DNA of 64,000 bases. It comes from Jacaranda mimosifolia (Eukaryota > Streptophyta > Magnoliopsida > Lamiales > Bignoniaceae). The translations under genes were made by a program, and so were the position numbers. Location: NCBI GenBank assembly GCA_018894105.1, contig CM032131.1, positions 1,266,501-1,330,500 of the forward strand, written 5' to 3'. Below are positions 12,201-23,499 of this stretch, piece by piece. Position 1 is the first letter of the stretch. The number at the start of each line of letters is the position of its first letter. A model generated the notes under the pieces. That model saw only the letters and a program-made list of their open reading frames with translations, was not told where the DNA came from and did not search any database.

Positions 12201-12969
12201 ATTTTAAGATTCGGCATATTTATATGTCAAAATTTAAATAATTGAATAAGAAAATTGAATTCAAATTGAGAAATAATTTAAGAAAATTTTAGTGAGTAGA
12301 ATGAGTCTATCTACGTTGGAAAAAAGGGTGCAAGTGGGTAATTAAGATAGTTAAAGTTTCTTTTTTAATATATCCCAATGAACATACTCTTCTAGAAAAA
12401 TTAGCTCAAAAGCTAGAGCTATGACTTGAGTTCATAATCTTTAGTGGGGTTGTAACTCTTCATTAAAAGAGTAAGTTATGTAATTTTATCCTATAGTTGT
12501 GTCCTTAAAAGAAAGAATTATGATTTTAGTGAAGAATCATGTCTTATCAACAAAATTGCATTGCACAACTATCAATATGAGTGTCTAGAACCAACTTAAA
12601 CCACTAAACAATGAGCATACATACTAGTATTTTGCCTCACTACACTGCACATTTACACATTATTCATTAAAGAAGAGTTTCAAATTAATAAAGTTCAATA
12701 GTTTCATGTGTCTTGGGAGGTTAATTGCCAGAAATCTTCTAGCACCATGTGAGGGGCAACGTAATCTTAAGGAGACTATTGGAGCAACGGGCCTAGGCTA
12801 ACACAATTTGTATCTTGCATTCAAGCAGGATTTCTATTTATTTTTCTTTGCTCAACGAATTATTTGTTTATCATATGTATGAAATAATTTTATATATATG
12901 TTTATGTGTCTTACTTATATGCTCACACAAAGCACAAGTACACACGGTAATACTTTAGTTTCCCTACAA
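12201..12969 (+). repeat. 5' LTR of the copia element
   Basis: It shares with 15092-15900 the blocks TCGGCATATTTATATG, AAATTGCATTGCACAACTAT, CTTGGGAGGTTAATTGC and TTATCATATGTATGAAATAA in the same order. The second copy has an extra block (about 15592-15630) and a longer AT run. The termini set by the TAATA duplication are not the usual TG...CA, so the ends may be off by a few bases. Confidence 0.7.
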
Positions 12970-13701
12970 ACTTAAGATTATATTTTGTTCCATTTACTTG
13001 TGCTTAATTAATTTCCTATACTCAAATGTATGCGTAAAGTTCATGTGTTGACAAATTATTATACATCTATACGTAAAAGTAGTAATATAAATTTGCCTAG
13101 GGACTTGTTTCTATTTTCCCAATCAAGTTTAGTCCTTGTTGTGTTTTAGTTTAAATTTTGCTTAAGTAAGAATTAAGGAAAGTAATTCTGGTTAATCATG
13201 TATAGCTTGCCTACGTGATACACACTGTTTAATATGTGTGACCACTTTGGTTTTAAAAGGAAATTAGGTTTTGATATATGTACATATATATTCTATGAAT
13301 TTTACAACTTGCATAAGGCATTTTTTTTTTTTTTTTTGTGAAATTCATATTTAACTAGATTTAAGTTCTGTTGTGCCTTAAGTAATAATTGTTTAGTACA
13401 TATCTATACACTACTATTCAAATAGTTATCTGTCTTGGTTTATGCGTGGTACATCTGTATTGGAAAGGAAATCCTCTTTTTTATATATATACAGTTTGTC
13501 AAGACTAATAAAATCAATTTAAGCACACATATTTTTCATATTGTTTTTATCATTTAAACACAATATTTTGGTTCTAAGGTGTGTACTTGATATATTTGTT
13601 CAAAATAAGAAATTGCAAATAATGAGATGTCCACAATCAATGTTGAGTCCAACACCGGCGGTGTTGGTAATGGAGGACGTCCAATTTCGGTTGCTCCTAC
13701 T
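12970..13701. other. Unassigned AT-rich DNA inside the copia element
   Basis: This lies between the 5' LTR and the nested MITE. There is no recognisable gag or pol sequence. The stretch just left of the MITE (about 13640-13693) is less AT-rich and could be a coding remnant, but I cannot place it. Confidence 0.4.
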
Positions 13702-14311
13702 TAGGCATGGCAATGGGTCCTGGTAGACAAGGTCCCCATCATGAACCCGCACTAATGGGACAGGTTAGGAGTCAAATAAATAGGTTATGGGGCAGTTTAC
13801 GGGCTTAGGTGAACCCGCCTTGGATCCACCCCGGATAATTAATATATAATATATTATAAACATATTATATGTAGTATATGTACATAAAATATAAAAAATT
13901 AGGATTATAATAGCATATATTTCATCAAAAAATAATAATTTTGTACTCATTCAGTTATCATAAAAATGATGAAAAATATACTAAAATCAATTAATATAGA
14001 TATTTTATTTTAAAATTTGAAAAATAGTGTTAGAAACTTATTATATATTAGATTCTAATTTTCTATACATGTATATATATTCTTTGTGCATATTTGTCTT
14101 AATCAATTTTGAAAACATATGAGTTGTAAAATTATATATTTTAATAAAAAAAGTTAAAAAAGAAAAGAAAAGAAAAGAGAAACAGATTTGGTAGGCTAGA
14201 CCTGCCGAGTTAGGAGTCTAAAGCTGGGCGGGTTGGGATGGTCCTGGATCCAAATAGAAGTAGGCAGGGCGGGTTTCAAGTTCGGTTAAACCCACTCCGT
14301 TGCCATCCCTA
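13702..14311. mobile_element. hAT-like MITE inside the copia element
   Basis: The left end TAGGCATGGCAATGGG and the right end, read inward, TAGGGATGGCAACGGAG form terminal inverted repeats of the type common in plant hAT MITEs. Subterminal CCCGCC and GGGCGGG blocks are present, and the interior is AT-rich. The flanking 8 bp are CTCCTACT and CTCTTGCT (6 of 8 identical), a decayed hAT-length duplication. It has no coding capacity. Confidence 0.65.
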
Positions 14312-14375
14312 CTCTTGCTCTAGTTGCTTATGCACCTATAATGGTGGGACAAGTTGAGAAGGCCGAAAAATTGAT

Positions 14376-14498
14376 GGAGTTACTTCTGTTGATTATGTGA
14401 AATCGAAAGAGAACATTGCTGATTTGCTAACCAAAGGGTTAAATAGAAAGCAAGTTGAAAAAATATCGAAAGGGATGGGATTTAAGCCTATAAAATAA
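14376..14498 (+). pseudogene. C-terminal end of copia RNase H
   Basis: The frame encodes VDYVKSKENIADLLTKGL followed by a GMGFKPIK end and a TAA stop at 14496. This is the standard C-terminus of plant Ty1/copia polyproteins (KS.ENIAD.LTKGL, then GMG.KP). The upstream part of RNase H and everything before it has been lost or replaced by the MITE and unassigned DNA. It fixes the element's orientation as + and its superfamily as copia. Confidence 0.85.
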
Positions 14499-15091
14499 AT
14501 GAGGCACTACAATGGGAATTTTACCTATGTGACTAGAGATCCCAAGAAATAGGTTCAAAGGGAAAAACAAGTTGTGTCTCGAAGTGAATGTACTGTGGGG
14601 GTCCAGCCTCCATCTTATTCCTATGATAAGTAAACAGTGCCACCTGCAAAATCTTGAGGTTAAGCTTTACTTTTAATGGCTCTTATACCTTGAATCTTCA
14701 AATGGAGGTGCAACAAGAGCCTCTTAATAAGAAGTCACCTATGTGAGTAGGGATTGGACTGGTCTTATGAGAATTTTTAAGGCTGAATTCTCAGAGAATA
14801 CTCATGAATCCCAAGAATTGTTCAGGGCCGATATAAACACAACCGTAAGAACTTAAATTGACTATTGGGCGGAGTTGTGTGAAGTTTTATTATCTTGATG
14901 TACACTAAAAGCCGAATAGTTCAAGACATCGCATTCACCGGTTGGCGAATACATCTTATAGTTCTCACTAAGGAAGGTTCAAAGCCACAAGCTACCTATC
15001 TCAACGCAATTTCACTCAAGTTGGAACTCTTTCGTGTGTGTCTGCATTTACATGCATTATTGACGAGATAAGTTTCTTATTAATGTGGGGG
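14499..15091 (+). other. 3' untranslated region of the copia element
   Basis: Non-coding DNA between the RNase H stop codon and the 3' LTR. It ends with the purine run GTGGGGG just before the LTR, the expected place of the polypurine tract. No other feature was seen. Confidence 0.6.
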
Positions 15092-15900
15092 ATTATAAGA
15101 GTCGGCATATTTATATGCCAAAATTCAAATAATTGAATGAGAAACTTGAGTTTAAATTAAGAAATGATTTAATGACATTTTAGTGTGTAGAACCAGTCTA
15201 TCTATGTTGGAAAAAAAGGGGTGTAGGTGTGTAGTTATATATATATATTTTTAATATATCTCGATGGACACACCCTTATGGAAAAGTGAGCTCAAAAGCT
15301 AGAGCTATTACTTGAGCTCATAACTCTTTGATTGAGTTGTAACTCTTTATTAAAAGAGTAAATTATGGGATTTTATCCTATAATTGTGTCATTTGAAGAA
15401 AGAATTATAATTTTAGTGAAAAATCATGTCTTGTCAATAAAATTGCATTGCACAACTATAAATAAGAGTGCCTAAACCAATCTAAAATACTAAAAAGCAA
15501 GCATACATACTAGTACTTTACCTCACTATACTACACATTTATACATTGTCCATTGAAGAAGAGTTCCAAGTTAGTAAAGTTCTATAGTTCCGTTCTATTG
15601 GAGTGCTACCTTAGATTGGAGGAGAGCCATTGTATCTTGGGAGGTTAATTGCGAAAAGCATTCTAACACTATGTGAGGGGCAATATAATCTTAAGGAGAC
15701 TGTTGGAGCAGCAAGCCTCGGCTAACACAATTTTCATCTTGCATTCAAGTAGGATTTCTATTTTTTTTTTTTACTCAATGAATTATTTGTTTATCATATG
15801 TATGAAATAATTATATATATATATATATATGTTTACGTGTCTTGCTTATATGCTCATGCAAGGCACAAGTACGGACATTAATACTTTATTTTCCCTACAA
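15092..15900 (+). repeat. 3' LTR of the copia element
   Basis: Direct-repeat partner of 12201-12969, with many substitutions and a block of about 40 bp absent from the 5' copy. It ends CCCTACAA just before TAATA at 15901-15905. Confidence 0.7.
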
Positions 15901-16042
15901 TAATAAGGTTTAATTTTTCAAAAATTTAAATTATTATGTCATTTTAGTAATAACGGGACATTCTTGTATGTCATGTCTTAAAATTTTAGCCTCAAATCAA
16001 GAGATATTTTTTTCCATAGTAGAACATTTGATTGGTTGCATC

Positions 16043-16744
16043 CAATGTTTTTAAAATTGGACCGGACAAAGAATTGGTGACTTCACTGGTTACTTTCAAT
16101 CGGTTGAACCATCAGTTCTACCAATATGACGTCATAATAATGTAATAATTATATTTAATTTTATGAAAATATATAATATTTTAATATTAACAAAAAAATA
16201 AAACTTTCAATTGATATAGAAAGAATATTATTTGAAAAAAAATCTCAACTTACTTATTTTTAAGTATGTTTTTTAGAAAATAATATTATTTCACAATTAG
16301 TTAACTATAAATTAATAAAAAATAGTATTTCACATTAATATAAGTAATCATTCGTTTCATGCTTTAACTCCAAGCACAAATAAATTTTTCCACACTAAAT
16401 ATTCAATATAATTTAAGAGAAATTAAACAAAATAAAATAACAAATTAAACATAAGCATTTACATATAACTATCACTTCATTAAATTTCAAGAAAATAAAT
16501 TATATTTTAAAAAATTACATGTCCAAAATCTTTAATTATCATCTTCAATTCTAATTTCTCTTTTATTTTTTACTTCTTCTTTTTTCAAAAAAAGTAATTT
16601 TAAAATTAAAAAAAAAAAAGGAGTGTACCGATTTTTGATCGATTTTGATCGGCACTGATTTTTAGGCGTAACCGGACCAGACTAGCCACCGGTCACCGAT
16701 CCGACTGATCGAACTGACCTGTCCGATCGGATTTTCAAAACATG
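16043..16744. mobile_element. Mutator-like MITE, copy 2
   Basis: Same family and orientation as 11250-11936: the left end is CAATGTTTTTAAAATTGGACC and the right end, read inward, is CATGTTTTGAAAATCCG. The AT-rich core aligns along its length (for example AAACTTTCAATTGATATAGA and ATTACATGTCCAAAATCTTT occur in both). The flanking 9 bp GGTTGCATC/GGTTGCACC differ by one base. Its GC-rich ends have decayed more than those of copy 1. Confidence 0.75.
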
Positions 16745-17052
16745 GGTTGCACCCATTATATTAGCCAATTCTATCGGGACCATTTGATTTTGTTGAGGTA
16801 TAGGATAAAAGAAAATATTATTTTTAGGATCTTTTGGCATAGATTAAGGAATTTTTGAATTATGACGTCGCTTAATTAAAAGGTATAAATATAAAATAAG
16901 AGATATTTTATGAAATAACAAAATATAATTTTTAAAATGACTTATTATAAATTTTATATTATTATAACATTTCAGACACAGCAAGTTATGTATGCATTAC
17001 ATATTATTCAAAACATATCAATTATATCAAATATACTTATACATATGTATGG
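16745..17052. other. AT-rich DNA, nothing recognised
   Basis: Lies between the second Mutator-like MITE and the microsatellite. No open frame or repeat of note. Confidence 0.6.
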
Positions 17053-17116
17053 TCACACACACACACACATATATGTATATATATATGCACTCACACACAC
17101 ATATATATATATATAT

Positions 17117-17156
<40 letters not shown>

Positions 17157-17396
17157 GTACACATCACACACGGACACACACACACACACACACACACAGA
17201 CACACATACATATACACACACATATATATATATATGTACACATCACACACGAACACACACAGACACACAGACACAGACACACACACACATATATATATAT
17301 ATGCGTGTGTGTATGTGATATATGTGTGTGTGTGTGTATAAAAATTACACACACACACACATATATATATACACACACAGAGACACACACATATAT
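17053..17396. repeat. CA/TA compound microsatellite
   Basis: Long (CA)n tracts alternate with (TA)n tracts and, near 17304-17336, (GT)n. All open frames here, on both strands, come from the dinucleotide repeats. The same TA/GT pattern marks each junction of the tandem array that follows. Confidence 0.95.
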
Positions 17397-18487
17397 GTGC
17401 AGTGCGCCTTTTTGTGTTTTTAGCTTTTTGCACATAATTATTTAAAAATTAATTTCTTGATAATGTATATATATAAAAGAATTATTAGGCAAAAATAGTA
17501 TATTAATATGGAGTTACAAAATTAATATAAAAATTACATATATTTAAATTTATATATATAGAGTATATATCAAAATTAGATGTGGCATTAAATAGATGAA
17601 TTAATATATTCTTTTACATTGATATTAAAATAAATATTAATAAAATATTATATATGAAAATATATTAGAATAATAAAAAAATAATTTGTTTATATATGTG
17701 TGTACATGTGTGTGCAGTGCGCCTTTTCGTGTTTTTAGCTTTTCGCACATAATTATTTAAAAATTAATTTCTTGATAATGTATATATATAAAAGAATTAT
17801 TAGGCAAAAATAGTATATTAATATGGAGTTACAAAATTAATATAAAATGACATATATTTAAATTTATATATATTGAGTATATATCAAAATTAGATATGAC
17901 GTTACACAAATGAATTAATATATTCTTCTACATTGATATTAAAATAAATATTAATAGAATATTATATATGAAAATACATTAGAAAAATAAAAAAATAATT
18001 TGTTTATATATATATATGTGTGTGTGTGTGCAGTGCGCCTTTTTGTGTTTTTAGCTTTTTGCACATAATTATTAAAAAATTAATTTCTTGATAATGTATA
18101 TAAAAAAGAATTATTAGGCAAAAATAGTATATTAATATGGAGTTACAAAATTAATATAAAAATAACATATATTTAAATTTATATATATTGAGTATATATC
18201 AAAATTAGATATGACGTTACACAAATGAATTAATATATTCTTCTACATTGATATTAAAATAAATATTAATAGAATATTATATATGAAAATACATTAGAAA
18301 AATAAAAAAATAATTTGTTTATATATATATATATATATGTGTGCGTGCAGTGCGCCTTTTTGTGTTTTTAGCTTTTTGCACATAATTATTAAAAAATTAA
18401 TTTCTTGATAATGTATATAAAAAAGAATTATTAGGCAAAAATAGTATATTAATATGGAGTTACAAAATTAATATAAAAATTACATAT
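17397..18487 (+). repeat. Tandem array of about 316-bp units, left part
   Basis: Units start at GTGCAGTGCGCC: 17397, 17712, 18028 and 18345, giving lengths of 315, 316 and 317 bp. Each contains CTTTTTGCACATAATTATT near its start and ATATGGAGTTACAAAATTAA in the middle, and ends in a (TA)n(GT)n tract. The fourth unit is cut at 18487 by Tat-B and resumes at 29152. Confidence 0.9.
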
Positions 18488-19144
18488 TGATATAGGATGG
18501 CCCACAATGGCCCAAATCAGCGGGCCCAACACCCAATCAACGGCACAGGATCCAAGTGACTCGTCGACCATGTTCGACCAATCCACAAGGCGCTCCATGG
18601 CCCTCGGAGTTGCTAGACCGTTATCGACCCCTACTCTCGTCGATTCTCAGGTCGATCCCTGCACAGTACTCTGCCACCGCATTAAATGCGTTGACTGACA
18701 ACACGCCTCCGCATTAATGGCGCATGCCCTCCCCTCACCGTCTGACACAGCAGACGCCGCAACAGTATGCCATCTTGTCCTTTAGCATAAAAGGACATCC
18801 AGCTGGCAATATTCAAACGGGGGAATTGACCGATTACCCCCAGCCGAAGGCTGGAGGTCCCTGGAGTAAGCCAAGGGCTTCCCTGATATTTCCCGCAAGG
18901 GAGAAGAATATAAAAATCCCTCAATCTTGCCTCTCACAGGTATGCACGCATACACTCAAAAGCCCCTACATTCGGCTGCTCGATTAAAAAGGTCGAATAT
19001 ATACTGACTTGAGCATCGGAGGGCCTAAGCCAAGGGCCACTCGGCTAGCCTAACGTTTGCTGTGATTGCAGGATTCCAATCTCAAACCAATCCAGAAGAT
19101 CAATACCCCGGATCCGTATCCATCATCGAAATCGAACCCTCATC
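18488..19144 (+). repeat. 5' LTR of Tat-B
   Basis: Pairs with 28493-29151. It begins TGATATAGGATGG and ends ...CCCTCATC, where the final A and the primer site are deleted. It contains TATAAAAA at 18909-18916 and a decayed hairpin AGCCAAG...CTCGGCT at about 19028-19046. Differences from the 3' copy are mostly C/T and A/G exchanges. Confidence 0.95.
18909..18916 (+). promoter_or_regulatory. TATA box in the Tat-B 5' LTR
   Basis: TATAAAAA after AGGGAGAAGAA. It is conserved at the same LTR position in Tat-C (39653-39660 and 49073-49080) and in the Tat-B 3' LTR (about 28915). It would direct element transcription. Confidence 0.65.
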
Positions 19145-19161
19145 CGGAATCCTCTATCGAA

Positions 19162-20880
19162 ATGGTAAACACTAGGCGAGCCCCATCAGGGAGGGAGGAG
19201 AACTGGAGATCTGGCTCTCCCGCCGCCCGCCAGAACCAAGGACAAGACGAGCAAGCACCCAGTATGCAGCCGAAACCTGTGGTCACGCTCACAATGCCCC
19301 AGCTGATGCAGCTCATCAGCGAGCAAATCTCAGCACAGATTTCTGCCCAGCTCTCGGCCGCACTGAATAGACATGCTATGCAACCGGGGCTGACATCCAG
19401 TGCCACACCTCAACCCGCAGGCCCGGAGAGGGCACGGCCAGAAGAGTACGCACAGTTACAGGAGTCCCCTAGACGTCCATCCCGAAGAGAAGGGAGCCTG
19501 GGCCGTTTTTCGAGGAAAGCAGCCCACCCACCGCCGAGGGAGGAGGTGGCAAACTCCGTAGATCACGACGTTCGGCCCCTTCGAGGCCCGCAGCGCGATA
19601 CGGCCGGGCGTTCCAGAGGCAGGCAAGACCAAGACTAGCAAGAATGGGAAGAAGTCTCTCACTAGGTGCAACAGCTGAATAGGCGCCTGGAGGAACTCTC
19701 GAAGAGGAATGCTGATAGGACCATGCAACTGGAGATGCCTCCGAGATTCTGGAGGGAACAGGACTCCCCTTTTGTCCAGAAAATCATCGATGAGCGCATT
19801 GTCATTGATGCGAAGATCCCCACCGGGCTCCCGAGGCATGACAGTTCCACGGACCCGAATGAGCATCTGATGCAATTTGAGCATATGATGCAGCTGCATG
19901 GGCATAACGAGTATATACATGCAAAGATGCTCGTGACCACTTTCCAAGGCGTGGCCCTAGACTGGTTCGTGAAGTTGGAACCGTAATCCATTTTCTCATA
20001 CGACCAGTTATGTGACAAGTTTTTGCACCAATTCGCCAGCAGGAGGAAGGCGAAGCTACCGCACACCCACCTGCACACAGTAAAACAGGCTGAGCGCAAG
20101 TCTTTACGGGACTTCTTCACCAGGTTCAACACCGAGGTGTTGAAGATAGACAGCCCAAGGATAGAATTTTTGATCAATGTGCTGTTTCTAGGACTAAGGC
20201 ACAAGGAGTGCGCCAATGCTTTGGTCCACACGCAGCCAAGAACAATGGAGGAGCTCCTCGTCCTCGTAGAGAGGTACATGACCCAGGAAGAGATGAACAA
20301 AATGAAATATGGTAGCTTGGAGGCCGACAAGAAAAAGTGCAAGGAGAAAGAGGAGAGGCAGAACAGGGAGGGGCGCCTCTCCCCGATCAAACGTTTCCAT
20401 GACTACACCCCACTCTCCATGTCGAGGAAGGAAGTACTCTTCACCATACAGCATGATAACCTGCTTAAAAAGCCTCAAAAAATCACAGAAACTGAGGCTA
20501 TGAAGAAGTCCAGAAAGTACTGCCATTTTCACAAGCAAAAAGGGCAGGACACCGAAGACTGCTTCAATTTGAAGGATGAGATAGAGAGGCTGATTAGGCA
20601 GGGACACTTGAAAAAGTTTTTCGAGGAGAGGGCTCGACGAGATGAGGGGGCGACCGACCGGACTCCTCGTAGAGAAAGGTTGGTCAACCTACGACGGGAG
20701 GACAAGGGAAAGAAACCAGCCCGTGAAACCCACCCGCCCATTAGAGGTGTCATCGACACGATTGCCGGGGGGCCTGCAGGAGGAGACTCCCGAAATGCAA
20801 GGAAGCAAACCCAGAGGCAACTTGACTCGACCAAACCTTCTAAGGTCGAAACAGTGTTCCAGCTGACAACCAGCACCGAG
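19162..20880 (+). pseudogene. gag of Tat-B, interrupted by stops
   Basis: The start ATG at 19162 (MVNTRRAPSGRE) is supported by the same start in Tat-C. The N-terminal part is Pro/Arg-rich with a VVTLTMPQLMQLI motif. The gag domain proper runs about 19760-20290, with FEHMMQLHGHNEYIHAKML and LDWFVKLEP. A Cys/His motif YCHFHKQKGQDTEDC lies at about 20518-20562. Stops are TAG at 19636, TAG near 19663 and TAA at 19984; the first two are CAG in Tat-C. It would form the particle. After 19984 the frame stays open through gag into protease to 21175. Confidence 0.9.
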
Positions 20881-21540
20881 CCGATCTCGTTCACTGATGC
20901 GGACTTAGACCACCTCGAGGGTCAGGCCGCTGACCGAAAGCTCGACTGCCCAATGGTGGTCGCCATTGAGATCGCCAACTTCGAGGTGAGAAATATGTTG
21001 GTCGACAATGGCAGCTCGGCAAACATCATATTCCTATCAACCTTGAACAAAATGAACCTGGGCAAACTGAAATTTGATCCAGTCAGGACTCCCCTAGTTG
21101 GATTCGGGGGATCAGAAATTATACTAGAAGGGTCGATTAGCCTATCCACTACATTCAGGCAGGGACATCGCAGTTGAACTTTGATGATCAACTAGTTAGT
21201 GGTCAATGCCCCATTTGCTTACAATGCCATTGTTGGTTGACCAGCCCTGAATGACTTCAGAGCCATCGCATCCACATACCACATGAAAATAAAGTTCCCG
21301 ACCCCCGTGGGAGTTGGTGAGCTTTTATGCAACATCAAAGATGCCTGGCATTGCTACACAATCTCCATGGATTCCAGCGGGCAGAAAAAGAGACCAGAAT
21401 TGAAGGCCTCGGGGGGCGCCCCTGTAGCAAAACCCGAGGAGGGACCTTCATCGAAAAAGAGGAAGTTGGAGGATACCAGGGTCAAGCCAACGAGAGAATT
21501 CAAAACAATTGAGCTTGAGCCAGGGAACCCCCACAAGACA
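20881..21540 (+). pseudogene. Protease region of Tat-B
   Basis: Continuous in frame with gag up to a TGA at 21175. The active-site segment is MLVDNGSSANIIFL at about 20995-21036, followed by PLVGFGGSEI. The YNAIVG motif (about 21222) is followed by a TGA where Tat-C has CGA (GRP). Both TGA codons are CGA in Tat-C, so the ancestor had one uninterrupted gag-protease-pol frame. The later part (21283-21540) is a low-complexity linker to RT. Confidence 0.85.
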
Positions 21541-22960
21541 ACCAGGATCGGAGCTGATATGGGAGATCGACTGGAATGCCTCATGGTCGACTTCCTCCAA
21601 TGCAATATCGACGTCTTCGCATGGAAAGCTGTCGATCTGCAGGGCATCGACCCCAACATCATTGTCCACAGGCTCAACGTGGACCCTGTCCACAAGCCAA
21701 TCCGACAGAAGAAGAGAACTTTCAATGCCGAGCGGACACAGATCATCGAGAAAGAGGTTAGCAAACTTCTAGAGGCTAGTTATATTGTAGAAATCCAATA
21801 TCCTTCTTGGCTTTGTAATGTAGTCCTTGTTCCCAAGAATAAGGGAAAATGGAGGATGTGTAATGATTTCACAGATTTGAATAAAGCATGTCCTAAGGAT
21901 CCTTACCCCTTGCCTCGTATTGATTTACTTGTTGACTCCACGGCTGATTGCGAATTGCTTAGCATGATGGATGCATTTCAAGGTTACTACCAAATATTCA
22001 TGGCACCTGAGGACAGGGATAAAACTGTTTTTGTTGTCCCTAATGGGGTATATTGCTTTTTGGTCACGCCGTTTGGACTTAAGAATGCTAGCGCAACTTA
22101 CCAAAGATTAGTTAACTTCATGTTCAAGAATGAAATCGGGAAATCAATGGAGGTTTACGTCGATGACATGATTGTGAAAACAAAGAAAGCAGAAAGCCAC
22201 TTGGTTAACTTGAGCCACATATTTTCCATTCTGAGAGCTTTTGGTATGAAGCTCAATCCTAGCAAATGCACATTCGGGGTTCGAGGAGGAAAATTCCTGG
22301 GATATATGGTCAGTCAGAGAGGTATCGAGGCCAACCTACAGAAAATTCAAGCAGTTCTAGACATTGTTCCACCGCGCACCGTTCGGGAAGTTCAACGCCT
22401 TGTGGCCAGAATTATTGCTTTGGGCAGGTTCATAGCTAGGCTGGCAGACAAGAGCCTACCCTTCTTCAAAATCTTGAGAAACACAAAGAAATCGGGATTC
22501 AAGTGGGACGAACAGTGTGACCAAGCTCTGATCGACCTCAAGCAACACCTCTCTTCGCCACTTCTCCTCGCCAAGCTTGAGCTCGGGGAAATCTTACAGT
22601 TATATTTGGCGGTCTCTTCGGCTTCAATCAATTCAGTGTTAACAACGATAAGAGCTGGAAACCCTTGTCCAGTTTACTACTTCAGCAAGGCCCTTCAGGG
22701 GCCCGAACATAACTATTTGGAGATCGAGAAGTTCGCCTTGGCCCTAGTCACGTCAGCAAGAAAACTGCGGCTCTATTTCCAATCCCATACAATTGTGGTA
22801 CTAACAAACCAGCCGCTAAAGCAGGTATTGTCGAAACCAGACACTTCGGGTCGACTCACGAAATGAGCTATCGAACTAGGAGAATTCGATATCCAATTCC
22901 AACCCCGAGCAGCAATAAAAGTGCAAGTGCTGGCGGACTTCATCCTCGAGAGAGTCGATC
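21540..22960 (+). pseudogene. Reverse transcriptase and first RNase H of Tat-B
   Basis: The open frame 21283-22866 (527 codons) is the longest in the window. It has DLQGIDPNIIVHRLNVDP, KWRMCNDFTDLNKACPKD, LLSMMDAFQGYYQIF, FGLKNASATYQRL and an intact catalytic EVYVDDMIV (about 22150). Then come the connection (RFIARLADKSLPFFKILR) and a gypsy RNase H half (YLAVSSASINSVL to HNYLEIEKFALALV). It ends at TGA 22864, which is TGG in Tat-C. The polymerase itself looks intact. Confidence 0.95.
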
Positions 22961-22969
22961 TCCCGGTTC

Positions 22970-23480
22970 AAGAGATGGAAGACGCACCTTGGTGGACCCT
23001 ACATGTTGACGGGTCTACGACATCTACTGGAGGAGGAATAGGCGTATCCTTCTGATACCCGCTGCCCGAAGACTACGATTTTGCAGTAAAACTCGACTTC
23101 CCAGTCGCTAATAATGAAGCTGAATATGAGGCACTCATTACAGGAATACGCATAGCCATAGACCGTAGGGTTGAAAGGATAGCGGCCTTTACTGATTCAC
23201 AGTTGGTCACGGAGCAGGTCGAGGGAAACTTCGACGCGAGAGAACATAAAATGGCACAATATCTCGCGGAAGTCCGACAGCTACGGCAGAGGTTCCGAGA
23301 TTTTTCATTTAGCCAAGTTCCCCGATCAGAAAATGCGCGAGCAGACGCGCTTTCCAAGCTGGCAAGCTCGACAAAAGGCACACGAGAAAGAACCATAACA
23401 TTTCTTGTCGCCGACCAACCTTGCATCTCGGCCCCCGGCCTGGGTTTGGTCGAGTGCCTCGAAGACGCAACCTATTCTTG
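22970..23480 (+). pseudogene. Second RNase H domain of Tat-B
   Basis: WWTLHVDGSTTSTGGGIGV begins at about 22990, then NNEAEYEALITGIRIA (about 23110), FTDSQLV (about 23191) and an EHKMAQYLAEV helix, ending SENARADALSKLASS. These give the Asp, Glu, Asp and final Asp positions of an RNase H fold distinct from the upstream gypsy RNase H. One in-frame TGA lies near 23054. Two RNase H domains in this order are a Tat-clade hallmark. Confidence 0.9.
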
Positions 23481-23499
23481 GTAGCACCCGATCAAGCTT

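Larger units (their letters stand above)
12201..15900 (+). mobile_element. Gutted Ty1/copia element with both LTRs
   Basis: Two direct repeats (12201-12969 and 15092-15900) are alignable over their whole length. Between them only the last part of a copia RNase H remains (14376-14498), then a 3' untranslated region and a short purine tract (GTGGGGG, about 15085-15091). A 5-bp duplication TAATA flanks the pair (12196-12200 and 15901-15905). Gag, protease, integrase and RT are gone, and an hAT-like MITE (13702-14311) sits inside. There is no clear methionine-tRNA primer site after the first LTR, so DNA has been lost there too. Confidence 0.75.

Noticed and set aside
16937..17445. Several open frames of alternating Thr/His or Val/Cys on both strands
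   Set aside because: Direct translation of CA/TA dinucleotide repeats; not genes.
19662..20607. Long minus-strand frames (242 and 137 codons) across Tat-B gag
   Set aside because: Antisense shadows of gag; the equivalent Tat-C frame (40767-41495) exists for the same reason, and the motifs belong to the + strand protein.
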